Shown: positions 32,506 through 44,364 of the stretch, one piece after another
Position numbering within the stretch: the first letter of the stretch is position 1
Layout of the letters: each line of letters starts with the position of its first letter
Assembly: GCA_006176705.1 (NCBI GenBank)
Contig: QRFJ01004181.1
Location: 62,001-126,000 of the forward strand
DNA length: 64,000 nt
Direction of reading: 5' to 3'
DNA from: Cocos nucifera
Taxonomy: Eukaryota; Streptophyta; Magnoliopsida; Arecales; Arecaceae
Made by a program: the position numbers and the translations under genes
Notes under the pieces: model-generated
Told to the model about the DNA's origin: nothing
Database searches by the model: none
What the model saw: the letters and a program-made list of their open reading frames with translations, nothing else

Positions 32506-35156
32506 CAGTGAAGAACCCAAAGAAGCAGAAGATAGAAGGTGGAAAGAGAGAGCCAAAGAAGAAGGCCACTGACAAAAGTATTTTCATTATAATATTGATG
32601 GCCATTGGAAGCGGAACTATCCTTTATACCTAGCCAGCCTGAAGAATAAGAAGGAAGCAGATCCTTCAAGAGGTGTGCTCGTAATTGAATCTAATTTTTT
32701 GATTTTTTTTGCATCCAGTTGGATGCTTGACTTTGGTTCTAGTGCTTACTTATACACTTCCAAGCAGGATCCTGAGGAGAGCAGGAGCCTAAGGGATGGT
32801 GAGATAATCTTATGCATCAAAAATGGAGCAAGAGTTGCTGCTGTGGCCATGAAAACCTATCCTCTTTGACTACCATCTGGTTTAAATTTAGTGCTTAGGA
32901 ACTGTTATTATGTGCTTGCACCAAGCAGAAATTTGATTTCTATTTCTTATTTAACATAGAAAAGTTATTTAATTAGCTTTCTTAAGGATCATTATATTAT
33001 TCATTTTGAAAGAAATAAAATTGCAAGTGGTTTCTTAATTAATAGTCTCTATCAGTTGCATGTTGATGTCTCAATATTTAATATCGAGCAAAACATGAAA
33101 GCCATAGGATCTAAATGACCTAGGGATAGTCTAAATGAAAGTTATTTATGGCACCTTAGGCTAGGTCACATGGCCAAAGACAGGACTAACAAATTGAAAA
33201 AATTTGGACTAATGGATCCATTGACTTTCAAGTCATATATGATTTGTGAATCATGCTATCAAGACAAAATGACCAAGCTTTCTTTTATGGAACATGGAGA
33301 AAGGGCCACAGACCTACTTGTCCTGGTACATATAGATGTGTGTAGCTCATTTGATGTGTCAATCAGAGGTAATTATATCTACTTCATTATCTTTACCGAT
33401 GATCTATCTTGGTACGAGTATGTGTACTTGATGCGACACAAGTCTGAAGTCTTTGAAAAGTTTAAAAAATTTAGATACGAAGTAGAAAAATAAACTGAAA
33501 AGTCCATTAAGATTCTTTGATTAGATAAAGGAGATGAATATCTTAGTCGAAAATTCCTAGACTATCATAAGAAAAATGGCATAGTCTCATAGTAGACTCC
33601 ACCTGGAATGCCTCAACTCAATAGGATTTCAAAATGAAGAACTAGATCCTATTAGATATGATCAGATTCATGATGAGCTTCACAAACCTTCCTAAGTTTC
33701 TTTAGGGACATAGTTTAATGATAGCTATATACCTACTGAATACGATTTTCTCTCAAACCATTTCTACCACATCATATGAGATATGGCATGGTAAGAAATC
33801 AAGTCTGAGTCATCTCAGAATTTGAGATTGTCCAGCCCATGTCAAGAAACAGTAGGCGAACAAATTAGAGTCTAGGTCATTTAGAGCTCAATTTATCGAA
33901 TATCCTAAAGATTCGTTAGGATATTATTTCTATCTTCTAGAAGATCATAATGTGATGGTGAGTTGACACACCATTTTTCTTAAAAAATATTTTATTCAAG
34001 ATGGTGGCATCGGAAGGCGAATTAGGCTCGAGGAGAAGATCTCTGAACAGCAACAAGCTAATGAACATGTGGAACCCAGTTAGTCTCAACTAGTGCGAAC
34101 ACAACCTCCTCCACCTCATAGATCAAGTAGAATTTTTCATCCACTTGAGAGGTACTTAGGTACCATTTTAGAGAATATAGAAAAAATATTTCTCATATAA
34201 AATGGGATTCATGGTGATGATCCTAAAACTTATGATGAGATGATATCAGATATCGACTCTAAGAAATGGTTAGAGGTAATGAAATCAAAGATTGACTTAA
34301 TGCGCTCGAATTAAGTCTGGACCTTGGTAGATCAATCTGAAGGTATAGTACCTATTGGGTTTAAATAAATCTTTAAAAGAAAGATAGGTGCTGATGAGAA
34401 TGTAGAGACATTCAAAGCTAGGCTAGTAGCGAAAGGGTATAGTCAGTACAAAGGCATTGACTATCAGAATACCTTTTTGTCAGTGGCCATGCTAAAATTC
34501 ATCCACACACTACTTGCTATTACAACCTATTTTGATTATGAAATAGGATAAATGAAAATAAAAATGGCATTCTTAAATAGATATCTTAAGGAAGATATCT
34601 ATATGGAACAGCTGCTTGATTTCACATCCAGTGATAGTGATCACAAGGTCTACAAGCTACAAAGATCCATATATGGACTTAAACAAGCATCTCGAAGCTG
34701 AAATGCTCATTTTAATGATGTGATCAAATCATTTGGTTTCATCAAAAATGAGGAGGAATCCTGTATTTTCAAAAGGGTCAATGGGAATGCTATTATCTTC
34801 TTCATATCGTACGTGGATGACATCCTCCTGATTAGAAATAATATTCTCATGTTGACATCTGTTAATATGTGGTTGTCAAAAAAGTTTTCTATGAAAGACC
34901 TAGAAAAGGCATCCTTCATATTGGGAATAAAGGTCCATAAGGATAGACCAAATAGGATGCTGGGTCTATTACAGAAGATGTACATAGAGGAGGTGCTGAA
35001 GAAATTCAGCATGGAAAACTCCAAGAGGAGATTAGTACCATTTAGACATGGCATTCATCTCTTCAAGAAGATGTGTCCCAGTACACCTTAGGAGATTGAA
35101 TACATGAGCAAGATCCCTTATGCTTTGATAATAGGAAGCCTCATGTATGCCATGCA
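32506..35156 (+). pseudogene. Gag end and pol of array unit 1 (knuckle, protease, integrase, RT)
   Basis: Begins in the lysine-rich end of gag, followed by a knuckle in which all Cys are Tyr (YFHYNIDGHWKRNY, 32579-32620). Protease active site reads LDFGSSAYL. Integrase from about 33170 keeps HIDVCSSF and LTR-side blocks; a TAA at 33491-33493 follows KKFRYEVEK, a stop that two other family copies share. RT has TFKARLVAKGY near 34410 and YVDDILLIRNN at 34810; it ends after GSLMYAM at 35156, fused directly to an LTR that lacks its TG. The rest of RT, RNase H and the polypurine tract are gone. Many stops and frameshifts; no product. Confidence 0.82.
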
Positions 35157-37422
35157 GTTAGATGTGTGCCCTAGAAGCCAGATTGGCTAACACTTATAAT
35201 ATACTTCTAAGAGCAATTTTATAATTTTGACTATAAATTAATAAAAAAATTATTTTCTATCATAGTGTGTATTTAAAGTGTATGTGATACATCGTTTAAG
35301 TTAATGGTAATGACAATTCATATTTTTAAAGAGTTGAAAATTTAAGACATGAATTTTCATAATTAACTCATAAATTGCTCTCGATCGTAGGATCATCACG
35401 AGGATGGTGATTGATCTAGAAGGTTGGTGTATGATCACTTTTTTTAAGTAGATGAGTCTTAAGTCTATCGTGTGGAGACATCAGAGTGAGAGTACAAGTA
35501 CTCATTAGAGAGTGAGGGCACTGAGCGTCACCACCTCAAGCATTCATAAGGAAGTCTACCTTCTCATCGATGACTAGCTTGATGTTGCAGTAGTATATCT
35601 GATTCTTTGACCTGAGGTGCATCGGCAATTCACCTTGAGGGTGTTATAGTTTGACTATACCATAACTTGATCTTCTAGCCATTTAGAATTCTGAGGTGTA
35701 TGTTGGCTATAGTACGTTCATTGTAGAAATTGGATTGCACTAATAAGGGATCTATCTACCTCGGTAGATGAGGAGTAGTCCTATGATGATTATGAGAATT
35801 GAGTCCATAAGCCCATCGCCATGGTAGAGTAAAGATGATAGAAAGAGTTTCTATAAGGATTTCACATAGGACTAGAATTGAATGATTAATTCATATGACA
35901 GATATTGGATTTGACAAGTTCACCTTTATCCTAATCCTATTGAGGCTCAAGATAGAAGAATCCAATCACATAGGTAGCTATACCGAGAGGTTTACTTTCA
36001 ATTCTGATGGATTGCCATCATATACTGCTAGGTGTTACTAGTAGATTTTGGAAGCAATTAGAATAATTTTGATAATCGATCATTCTAATTGTATGAATCA
36101 GAAAAATTCTGATCCATCGAAAGATATTTCGATGATGTCGATAATGGAGATTATAACATGTCTCATTATCATACAAAACTGAATCTAACTGGGCCACACA
36201 AACAAGGGTTTGGGTCTGGATGTCATCAATTGAGCTAACCTAGTTTGATTGATTTGGATTAGATCTAATCAGGTTCAAGATAATCATGCTAGCACATGAT
36301 TGAGTCTAACTTTCTCCTTCTATAATCTTTTTGATTCATCGCAACTGAGTCAAATTTGATTTGACTTATTCCTGTATCTTGAATGAATTTATTTTCATCT
36401 GACTGGAATAAGTTCAGATTAGATTAATTATGAAAATTAAATTTATTCCTAGTGTAATTAGACTAAGGTCAATAGTTGACCCAATTGAGAGAATTGAGGG
36501 TCACATGATTAGAGAAATTTAAAAATTTCTCTAAAAATTATTTTACTCTAATTTTTAGATATATGATAGGACATGAGTTATAATTTGGGAGTGCAAAATT
36601 TTATAATTTTTGGAGGTCTCGAGATCAAATTTTGATAGAGTTTGATTTGGATCAAACTCTTGAGAGAAGAGTCCTAGACGCACATGGACTCTTCCTTATC
36701 CTTTCATACTGCCACCTTTCAGATGGATTTTTGGTGTCAAAACTAGATGAGCTCTGGAGATTTTCATGGAGATCAGGTCCAAGAGTCCCAATTATTGAAT
36801 TAATAAGGTTTTTAATCAAAAAAGGACTATTTATTACGCTATATCTTGTATAAGAATTCTTCTCACAAAATTGCCTCAATGTATTTTATTTTCTCCACAC
36901 CCAAAGTAGCCTTCCCTCTGATATCTATACCCCCTCTATCCTCTCTCTCCCTCTCTTCTATATGCCTAGAAATTTAGGCATAAATCTGAGTTGAAGTTCC
37001 AATATTTTTGGCCCAAGATTCAGCATCTACGCGATGGTGTTCGTGAGACGAACAGGCTGCCTTCAGAAGTCAATTTGAAGACTTTTCAAATTAGATCTAG
37101 ATTTGATTTTTGGAGAAAAGATTCATGAGGAAAAGATGTTTAGATCTATCTAAGTGGATATCAGTAGAGGCTAGGCGTATGCGTAGCTCCTTCAAGAACC
37201 TTATGAATCAATAGGATCATCGCAGGATAATTAGATTACCAAATCAGGTACTTAAAATTAAATCTAATTTAATTTTATTTTTAAGTTTTAATATTAGATC
37301 TCTATGATCAGATCTAAAAAATCTTAGATCTAATTAGTATTTTAGAAAAAAATTTTAAAATATTTCTTCAGATCTAATTAAATCTGAACGATCTTGTGCC
37401 AGAAAAATAGGTTTTTTCTTCA
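35157..37422 (+). repeat. Family A LTR 2 of the array
   Basis: Starts in AGTTAGATGTGTGCCC (first two bases lost at the join with RT) and ends ..GGTTTTTTCTTCA at 37422, then AC and a primer-binding site. Serves as 3' LTR of unit 1 and 5' LTR of unit 2. Confidence 0.86.
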
Positions 37423-37424
37423 AC

Positions 37425-37437
37425 TGGTATTAGAGCT
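37425..37437 (+). other. Primer-binding site of array unit 2
   Basis: TGGTATTAGAGCT, one transition from the canonical site. Confidence 0.85.
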
Positions 37438-39196
37438 AGGTTGCAGTTCTTCGAATCTATTTTAGATATAATTTTATTTTTATTTGATATTAAAAAGTTT
37501 TAGATGTCACATCAAATGTGATTAGATCTAAAATCAAAAAATTAAAATTAAATCATTTAGATCTAATATGTATGAGATGCATGACTAGACTAGGAATAGA
37601 ATAGCTCTATGTGTAATCTAGTATAATCATATTGTTAATTTGATTAAATATAATCTTAAATCTATTTAATTTTTATTATTTTGATATTATAATTATTATA
37701 ATCAGATCTAAAAAATAAAAAATAAAGTTTTTAATTTTTGATTTATTCATATGTGATATGAAAAGATGCATGTTTAGACTAGTTGTAGAATAGTTCTATA
37801 AATTATCTAGAATAATTTTATTTTGATATGATCAAATTTAAATCTATTTTTTAGATATTATATATGATATTTTAGATTTAAAAAATATATGTGTTTAATT
37901 TAGTGATGATACATGAGATGTATGCAAAGCATGTATTAGTTAGATCATTAATTATATATGTGATATATGATCTAGATCTAACTAGTTTTGTAGTCTCAAT
38001 TATATTTCTGATTAAGGTATTCTCCTTGGCCATTCGATTATAAGAATAAAGTAGGATTTAAAGGTCCTCTACTTCCATTCGATGAGGTATTCTTATGGTG
38101 TGTAAGGGTGCTGCATGCTCGTCCTTAATCAAAAATCAGAACTTATTTTTTACAAAATCCTAGATCCTAAAATCCTAAGATTTTGATACATATTTTTTAT
38201 TTATAAACCCAAACTTAATTAAAAATTAAGATTATAAAATTAATTAGATCTAACATTAAGAATTTTTAGATCTAAAATATTTTCATAAATTTGGGTTCGG
38301 GATTGGGTAGCTCAATTAGATCGATTAAGACCTAATTTGGCTCCATGGTTCGAAACTGGATTGTAGGCTAACTCGATTAGCTCTGGTTCGATAATTTGGT
38401 ATCTAAGATAAGTTTAGCAGATACCTTTGATTGATTTTTAATTGGAAGCTACTCGATCTAAATGTGTTCTTATTGAGTTAGTGGCATATCCCTTCCATCG
38501 ATCTCACTTACCAGACCATTTGTGTCCATCTAGTTTTGATTTGAGATGGCTAACAATTCGAGCTAACCCATGCCACTAGGCTTGTCATAACCATTATGAC
38601 TGAGTCAAGTCTAAGACACCTAAGTTGAATCTCCCTAAGAAAAGATTAAGTCAATTGATCTTCCATCATTGTAGATGTGCGAGTCCTTCTCGGGGTTGAT
38701 TGTTCTCGACTAATTATAGTGGTTCAATTACATCGAAAAGATGCAACCATGTCTATTAGGCATTGGATGCTATGGGTTGGAGGATGGATTGGGCTCAATA
38801 TTCTAGATACGGTGAGGGATCCAATCAAAAATTTAATTCATACAAATGGTAGATCTAACTTAACTAAGGAGTGGATCAATATTTCGGACATGGTAAGATT
38901 CATGAATTAGAGATCAGGATTAGGTGCACCATGATTAAAAAATTATTGGATAAAAGTTGTCCACTCATGGATTGACCCATCATCAATAACTGTTATGTGA
39001 GGTGGTGAACCAATCGGTAGGACTGCACCATCCACTAGAATTAATTGATCACGAAGATTTTTGCATCTCTACCCAGGGAGTGTAGGGATCCAAGAAAAAT
39101 AGTGGAAGCCTAATTTATTTAAAAATAAAATTTTTAAATAAATTGATTAAGTCTAATTATAAAATTTAACTAGAAACTTTGACTCTCTATAGAAAA
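37438..39196 (+). mobile_element. Leader of array unit 2
   Basis: Full-length leader of about 1.76 kb, collinear with 51038-52909. It contains the base-paired segment at 38008-38132 and words such as GGGTAGCTCAATTAG (38305) and the CATGGTAAGATTCATGAATTAGAGA block (38889, cut) that occur in the young element. Non-coding. Confidence 0.82.
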
Positions 39197-42100
39197 ATAT
39201 CTGCGTCCAATACACTAGCCCGTATCCTGGACACCCATAGACTGAGCAGACCCAACTTCAAGGATTGGCTCCGAAACTTAAAAATTATTTTAGATTCTAA
39301 GAAGTTGACTCATGTGTTGGAATAGGATCCTCCCACTTTACCAGTCCGTCCATCTGCTGATCAGAGAGCATCTCTAGAGAAGTGGATGGATGATGATAAC
39401 AAAGCCAGGTATTACATGTTGGGCTCGATGCCTGATAAGCTTCAGTACTAACATGAAGATATTAAGACTAGCTGTCAAATGTTGGCTCACCTGCAAGATT
39501 TGTTTGGTGAACAAAGTCACGCAGCCAAATATCAAGTCACTAGAAGACCTTTTAAGGCTCAAATGTGTGATGGACAGTCGGTCCAAGATCATTGTCTGAT
39601 GATGATCAAGAACTTAAAAAAGCTTGAGAAGCTCGATATCAAGTTGGACAAGGATTTGTAGGTTGATATAATTCTGCAATCTTTGACTGATGCATATGGG
39701 CAGTTCATCATGAACTACTATATGCATAAACTACAAAATACTCTAGCAGAACTTATGAATATGCTGGTTACTACTGAGCTTTCTATGAAAGGTTCTAAAG
39801 GCTCAGTACTTACTGTGGAGCAGACTTCTTTCAAGAGAAAGTCTTTTGAAAAGAAGAAGAATTTCGTGAAGAAGTAGAAGGTGGATGGTGTGAAGAAAAA
39901 GAAGGCAAAGCCGAAGAAGAAAGCCACTGATAAAGAAAAATATTTTCATTATAACACAGATGGTCATTGGAAGCAGAACTGTCCCTTGTACCTAGCTAGC
40001 CTGAAGAACAAGGAGGCAGGTCCTTCCGGAGGTATACTCGTTATAGAATCTAACCTTACGATTTTTTTTGCATTCAGTTGGATACTTGACTCTGATTCTA
40101 GTGCTCACTTATGTACTTCTATACAGGATCTTGAAGATAGTAGGAGACTGAGGGATGGTGAGATGATCCTATGCATCGAAAATAGAGCAAGAGTTGCTGT
40201 AGTGGCCGTGGAAATCTATCCTTTGTGATTACCGTTAGGATTAGATTTAGTTCTTAGAGACTATTTTTATGTGCCTACAACAAGCAGGAATTTGATTTTT
40301 ATTTCATGTTTAGCATAGAAAGGCTATGTAATTAGTTTTCTTAAGGATCATTGTAATATTCTTTATGAAAAAAATAAAATTGTAATTAGTTTTCTTATAA
40401 ATGGTCTCTATCAGTTATATATTGATGTTTCTATTTTCAATATCGAGCAAAACATGAATACCATAGGATCAAAATGATCTAGGGGTAGTCTAAATGATAG
40501 GTATCTATGGCACCTTAGGCTAGATCATATAGCGGAAGATAGGATTAACAAATTGGAGAAATTCGGACTATTGAGTTCATTGACTTTCGAGTCATATTCG
40601 ATTTATGAATCATACCTTCATGACAAAATGACCAAGCTTTCTTTTGTAGGACATAGGGAAAGGGCCACAAAACTACTTGCCCTAGTACATACTGATGTGT
40701 GCGGCCCATTTAATGTGCCGACTAGAGGCAACTATGTCTACTTCATCACCTTTATCGATAATTTATCTTAGTACGGATATATGTATTTGATGCGACATAA
40801 ATCTGAAGCTTTTGAAAAGTTCAAAAAATTTAGACATGAAGTAGAAAAATAAATTGAAAAACCCATTAAGATTCTTCAATCAGATCGAGGAGGTGAATAC
40901 CTTAGTTGAAAATTCCTAAACTATCTTAAGCAAAATGGCATAGTCTCTTAATAGACTGCACCTGGAATATCTCAACTCAATGAAATTTTAGAATGGAGAA
41001 ATTGAACCTTATTACATATGGTCCGATCTATGATGAGCTTCACGGACCTCCTTGAGTTTCTTTGGGAACATAATCTAATGACCGCTATATATTTACTGAA
41101 TAAGATTTCCTCTAAAATAATTCCTACCATACTGTATGAGATATGGCATGGTAAGAAATCAAGTCTGAGTCACCTCAGAATTTAGGGTTGTCCAGCTCAT
41201 GTCAAGAGACAACAGACGGATAAGTTAGAGTATAGATCCTTTAGAGCTCGATTCATATGATATCCTAAAGAGTCATTAAGATATTATTTCTACATTCAAA
41301 AAGACTATAATGTAATTATGAGTCGACATGCCATCTTTCTTAAAAAATAGTTTATTCAAAATGATGGCATCGAAAGGCAGATTAGGCTTAAGGAGAAAGT
41401 CTCCTAAGAGCAACGAGCTAAGGACCCTATGAAATTCAATCAGATTGAGCCAGTCCAATCACTACCTCCTCCACCTCATAGATCAGAAAGAACTTTTTGT
41501 TCTTCTAAAAAGTACATAGGTATTATTTCAAAGGACATAGAGGAAATATTTCTTATAGAAAATGGGGTTCATGGTGATGATCCCAAAACCTATAATGAGG
41601 CAGTATTAGATATTGACTCTGAGAAATGGTTAGAGGCAATAAAGTCAGAGATTGACTCAATGCGCTCGAACCAAGTCTGGATCTTGGTAGATCCACCTGA
41701 AGGTATAGTATCTATTGGGTGTAAATGGATCTATAAGAGAAAGATAGGTGCAGATAAAAATGTAGAGACATTCAAGGCTAGGTTAGTGGCGAAAGGATAT
41801 AGTCAGTGCGAAGGTATTGACTATTAGAATACTTTCTTGCCAGTAACCATACTAAAATCCATCTGTATATTGCTTGCTATTGCAGCCTATTTTGATTATA
41901 AAATATAATAGATGGACGTAAAAATGATCTTCTTAAATGGATATCTTGAGAAAGATATCTATATGGAATAGCCACTAGGTTTCACATCTAGTGATGCCGA
42001 TCACAAGGTTTGCAAACTACAAAGGTCCACCTATGGACTTAAGCAAGCATCTCGGAGTTGGAATGCTCGTTTCAATGATATGATCAAATCATTTGAATTC

Positions 42101-43140
42101 ATCAAGAATGAGGAGGAACCATGTGTATTCAAAAAGGTTAGTGGGAGCGTTGTTGTCTTCCTCGTACTGTACGTGGATGACATCCTCCTTATTGGAAATG
42201 ATACTTTCATGTTGACTATAGTTAAAATATGGTTATCAAAAGAGTTCTTTATAAAAGACCTAGGAGACATATCCTTTATTCTATGAATTAAGGTCTATAG
42301 GAATAGACCGAATAGAATGCTGGGTCTCTCACAGAAGATGTACATAGAGGAAGTACTAAAGAGGTTTAGCATGGAAAACTCCAAGAGAAGATTGGTGTCC
42401 TTCAGACATGGCATTCATCTCTCCAAGAAGATGTGTCCCAACACACCTGAGGAGATTGAACGCATGAGCAAGATTTCTTATGCTTCGGTAATAGGAAGCC
42501 TCATGTACACCATGCTATGTACATGATCTGATATCGCCTATGCTATGAGTGTCACGAGTAGATATCAGTTGAATCCAGATGAAGAGCACTGAACTTCTGT
42601 GAAATATATCCTTAAGTACTTGAGAAGGACTAAGGATATGTTCTTGATTTTTGGTAATAGAGAACTCCAGATCTAGGATTATACAGACTCAAATTTTATA
42701 TCTGATATAGATGATTGAAAGTTGACATCTAGTAGTTTGTTTGTGTGTAATGGTGGTAAAGTCAGCTGAAAGAGTTCTAAGCAGATTGTGATAGCAAATT
42801 CCACCAAGGAAGCAGAGTATATTACTACATCAGAAGCTACAAAGAAGGCATTCTGATATAAGAAGTTCACCGCAGAATTTGGAGTGATGCTATCAGATGT
42901 CGTCCCTCTATACTGCGACAATAATGGTGCCATAGCCTAGCTAAGGAGTCGAGGTCTCACCAAAAATTCAAGCACATCGAGCGACGATTCCACCTCATCC
43001 GTGATTACCTCGAGAAGGATTATGTCGAGGTCAAGAGAGTTGACTCCATGGATAATACGACAGATCCACTGACGAAGCCTTTAGGCCAGTAAAAGATCGA
43101 AGCCCACCTTGAGAAGATGGGACTTAGATTTGTAGCCAAT
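39197..43140 (+). pseudogene. Complete-length gag-pol pseudogene of array unit 2
   Basis: Collinear with the young gag-pol. The initiator ATG is ATA (39197-39199) before SASNTLARIL. Gag continues through the DHCLMMIKNLKKLEKLD and IILQSLTDAYGQFIMNYYM blocks to a knuckle YFHYNTDGHWKQNC (39941-39982; two Cys lost). Protease has DSD in place of DSG (40088-40096). Integrase carries HTDVCGPF, a TAA at 40850-40852 and a TAG at 41348-41350, both also found in other copies. RT: SEKWLEAIKSEIDS, GCKWIYKRKIGAD, ARLVAKGYSQ and YVDD at 42170-42181. RNase H runs to the tail at about 43140 (EKMGLRFVAN). A purine tract TCAAGTGAAAGTT precedes LTR 3. Dozens of lesions, mostly transitions. Confidence 0.88.
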
Positions 43141-43163
43141 TGACTTTAGGTCAAGTGAAAGTT

Positions 43164-43987
43164 TGTTAAATGTGTATCCTAGAAGTCAGATTAGCTAACA
43201 CTTATAATACACTTCTAAGGATAATTTTATAATTTTGACTATAAATTAATAAAAAAATTATTTTCTATCATAGTATGTATTTAAAGTGTATGTGATACAT
43301 CCTTTGAGTTAATGGTAATGACAATTCATATTTTCAAAGAGTTGAAAATTTAAGACATAATTTTTTATAATTAACTCAAATTATTTTCGATCGTAGGATC
43401 ATCACGAGGATGGTGATTAATCTGGAAGGTTGTTGTACAATCACTTTCTTTAAGTAGATGAGTCTTGAGTCTATGGTGTGGAAACATCAGAGCGAAAATA
43501 CGATACTCGTTAGAGAATGAGAGCATAGAGCGTGACCACCTCAAGCATTTATAAGAAAGTCTACCTTCTCGTCGATGACTGGCTCGATGTTGCAGTAGTG
43601 TGTCTGATAATTTGATCTGAGGTTCATCAGCAATTCACCTTGAGGGTGTTGTAGTTTGACTACACCATAACTCAATTTCCTAGCCATTCGGAATCATGAG
43701 ATATATGTTGGTTATAGTACATTCATTATAGGAATTGGATTGCACCAATAAGGGATCTATCTACCTCGGTAGATGAGGAGTAGCCCTATGATGATCATGA
43801 GAATGGAGTCCATAAGCCCATGGCCATGGCAGAGTGAAGATGATAGAAAGAGTTTCTATAAGAATTTCACATAAGACTCGAATCGAATGATTAATTCATA
43901 TGATGAATATTAGGTTTGACAAGTTCACTTTAACTCTAATCTTATCGAAGCTCAAGATAGAAGAACTCAATCACATAGATAGCTGCA
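43164..43987 (+). repeat. Family A LTR 3 of the array, 3'-truncated
   Basis: Starts TGTTAAATGTGTATCC after the unit 2 purine tract. It is a good match to the first ~825 bases of the LTR, then breaks at ..AGATAGCTGCA, joined to RNase H sequence. It has lost its promoter, R and U5. Confidence 0.85.
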
Positions 43988-44347
43988 TTGATAGCAGACT
44001 CTACCATGGAAGTAGAATATATCATTGTATCGAAAGCTACAAAGGAGGCCTTCTGGTTTAAAAAATTTATCGTAAAGCTTGGAGTGATGCCATCGGATGT
44101 CGTCCCTCTATACTGCGATAATAATGGCACCATAGCCCTAGCTAAGGAGCTAAGGTCTCATAAAAAATTCAAGCATATCGAGCGATAGTTTCACCGCATC
44201 CATGATTACCTCAAGAAGGAATACGTCGAGATCAAGAGAGTCGATACCATAGATAATGCGACAGACTCACTAACGAAATCGTTGAGCTAGTAAAAGATTG
44301 AAGCCCATCTTGAGAAGATGGGATTTAGATTTATAGCCAATTGGCTT
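43988..44347 (+). pseudogene. RNase H tail of array unit 3
   Basis: Frame opening IADSTMEVEYIIVSKATKEA, then PLYCDNNGTIALAKE and RSHKKFKHIER, the 3' part of copia RNase H. It continues past a stop to the EKMGFRFIANWL-like end near 44347. Homologous to 42788-43140 of unit 2. It includes the segment that is missing from the young element. Joined on its left to LTR 3, so the deletion removed the LTR 3 end, a leader, gag, protease, integrase and RT. Confidence 0.82.
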
Positions 44348-44364
44348 TAGATCAAGTGAATGTT

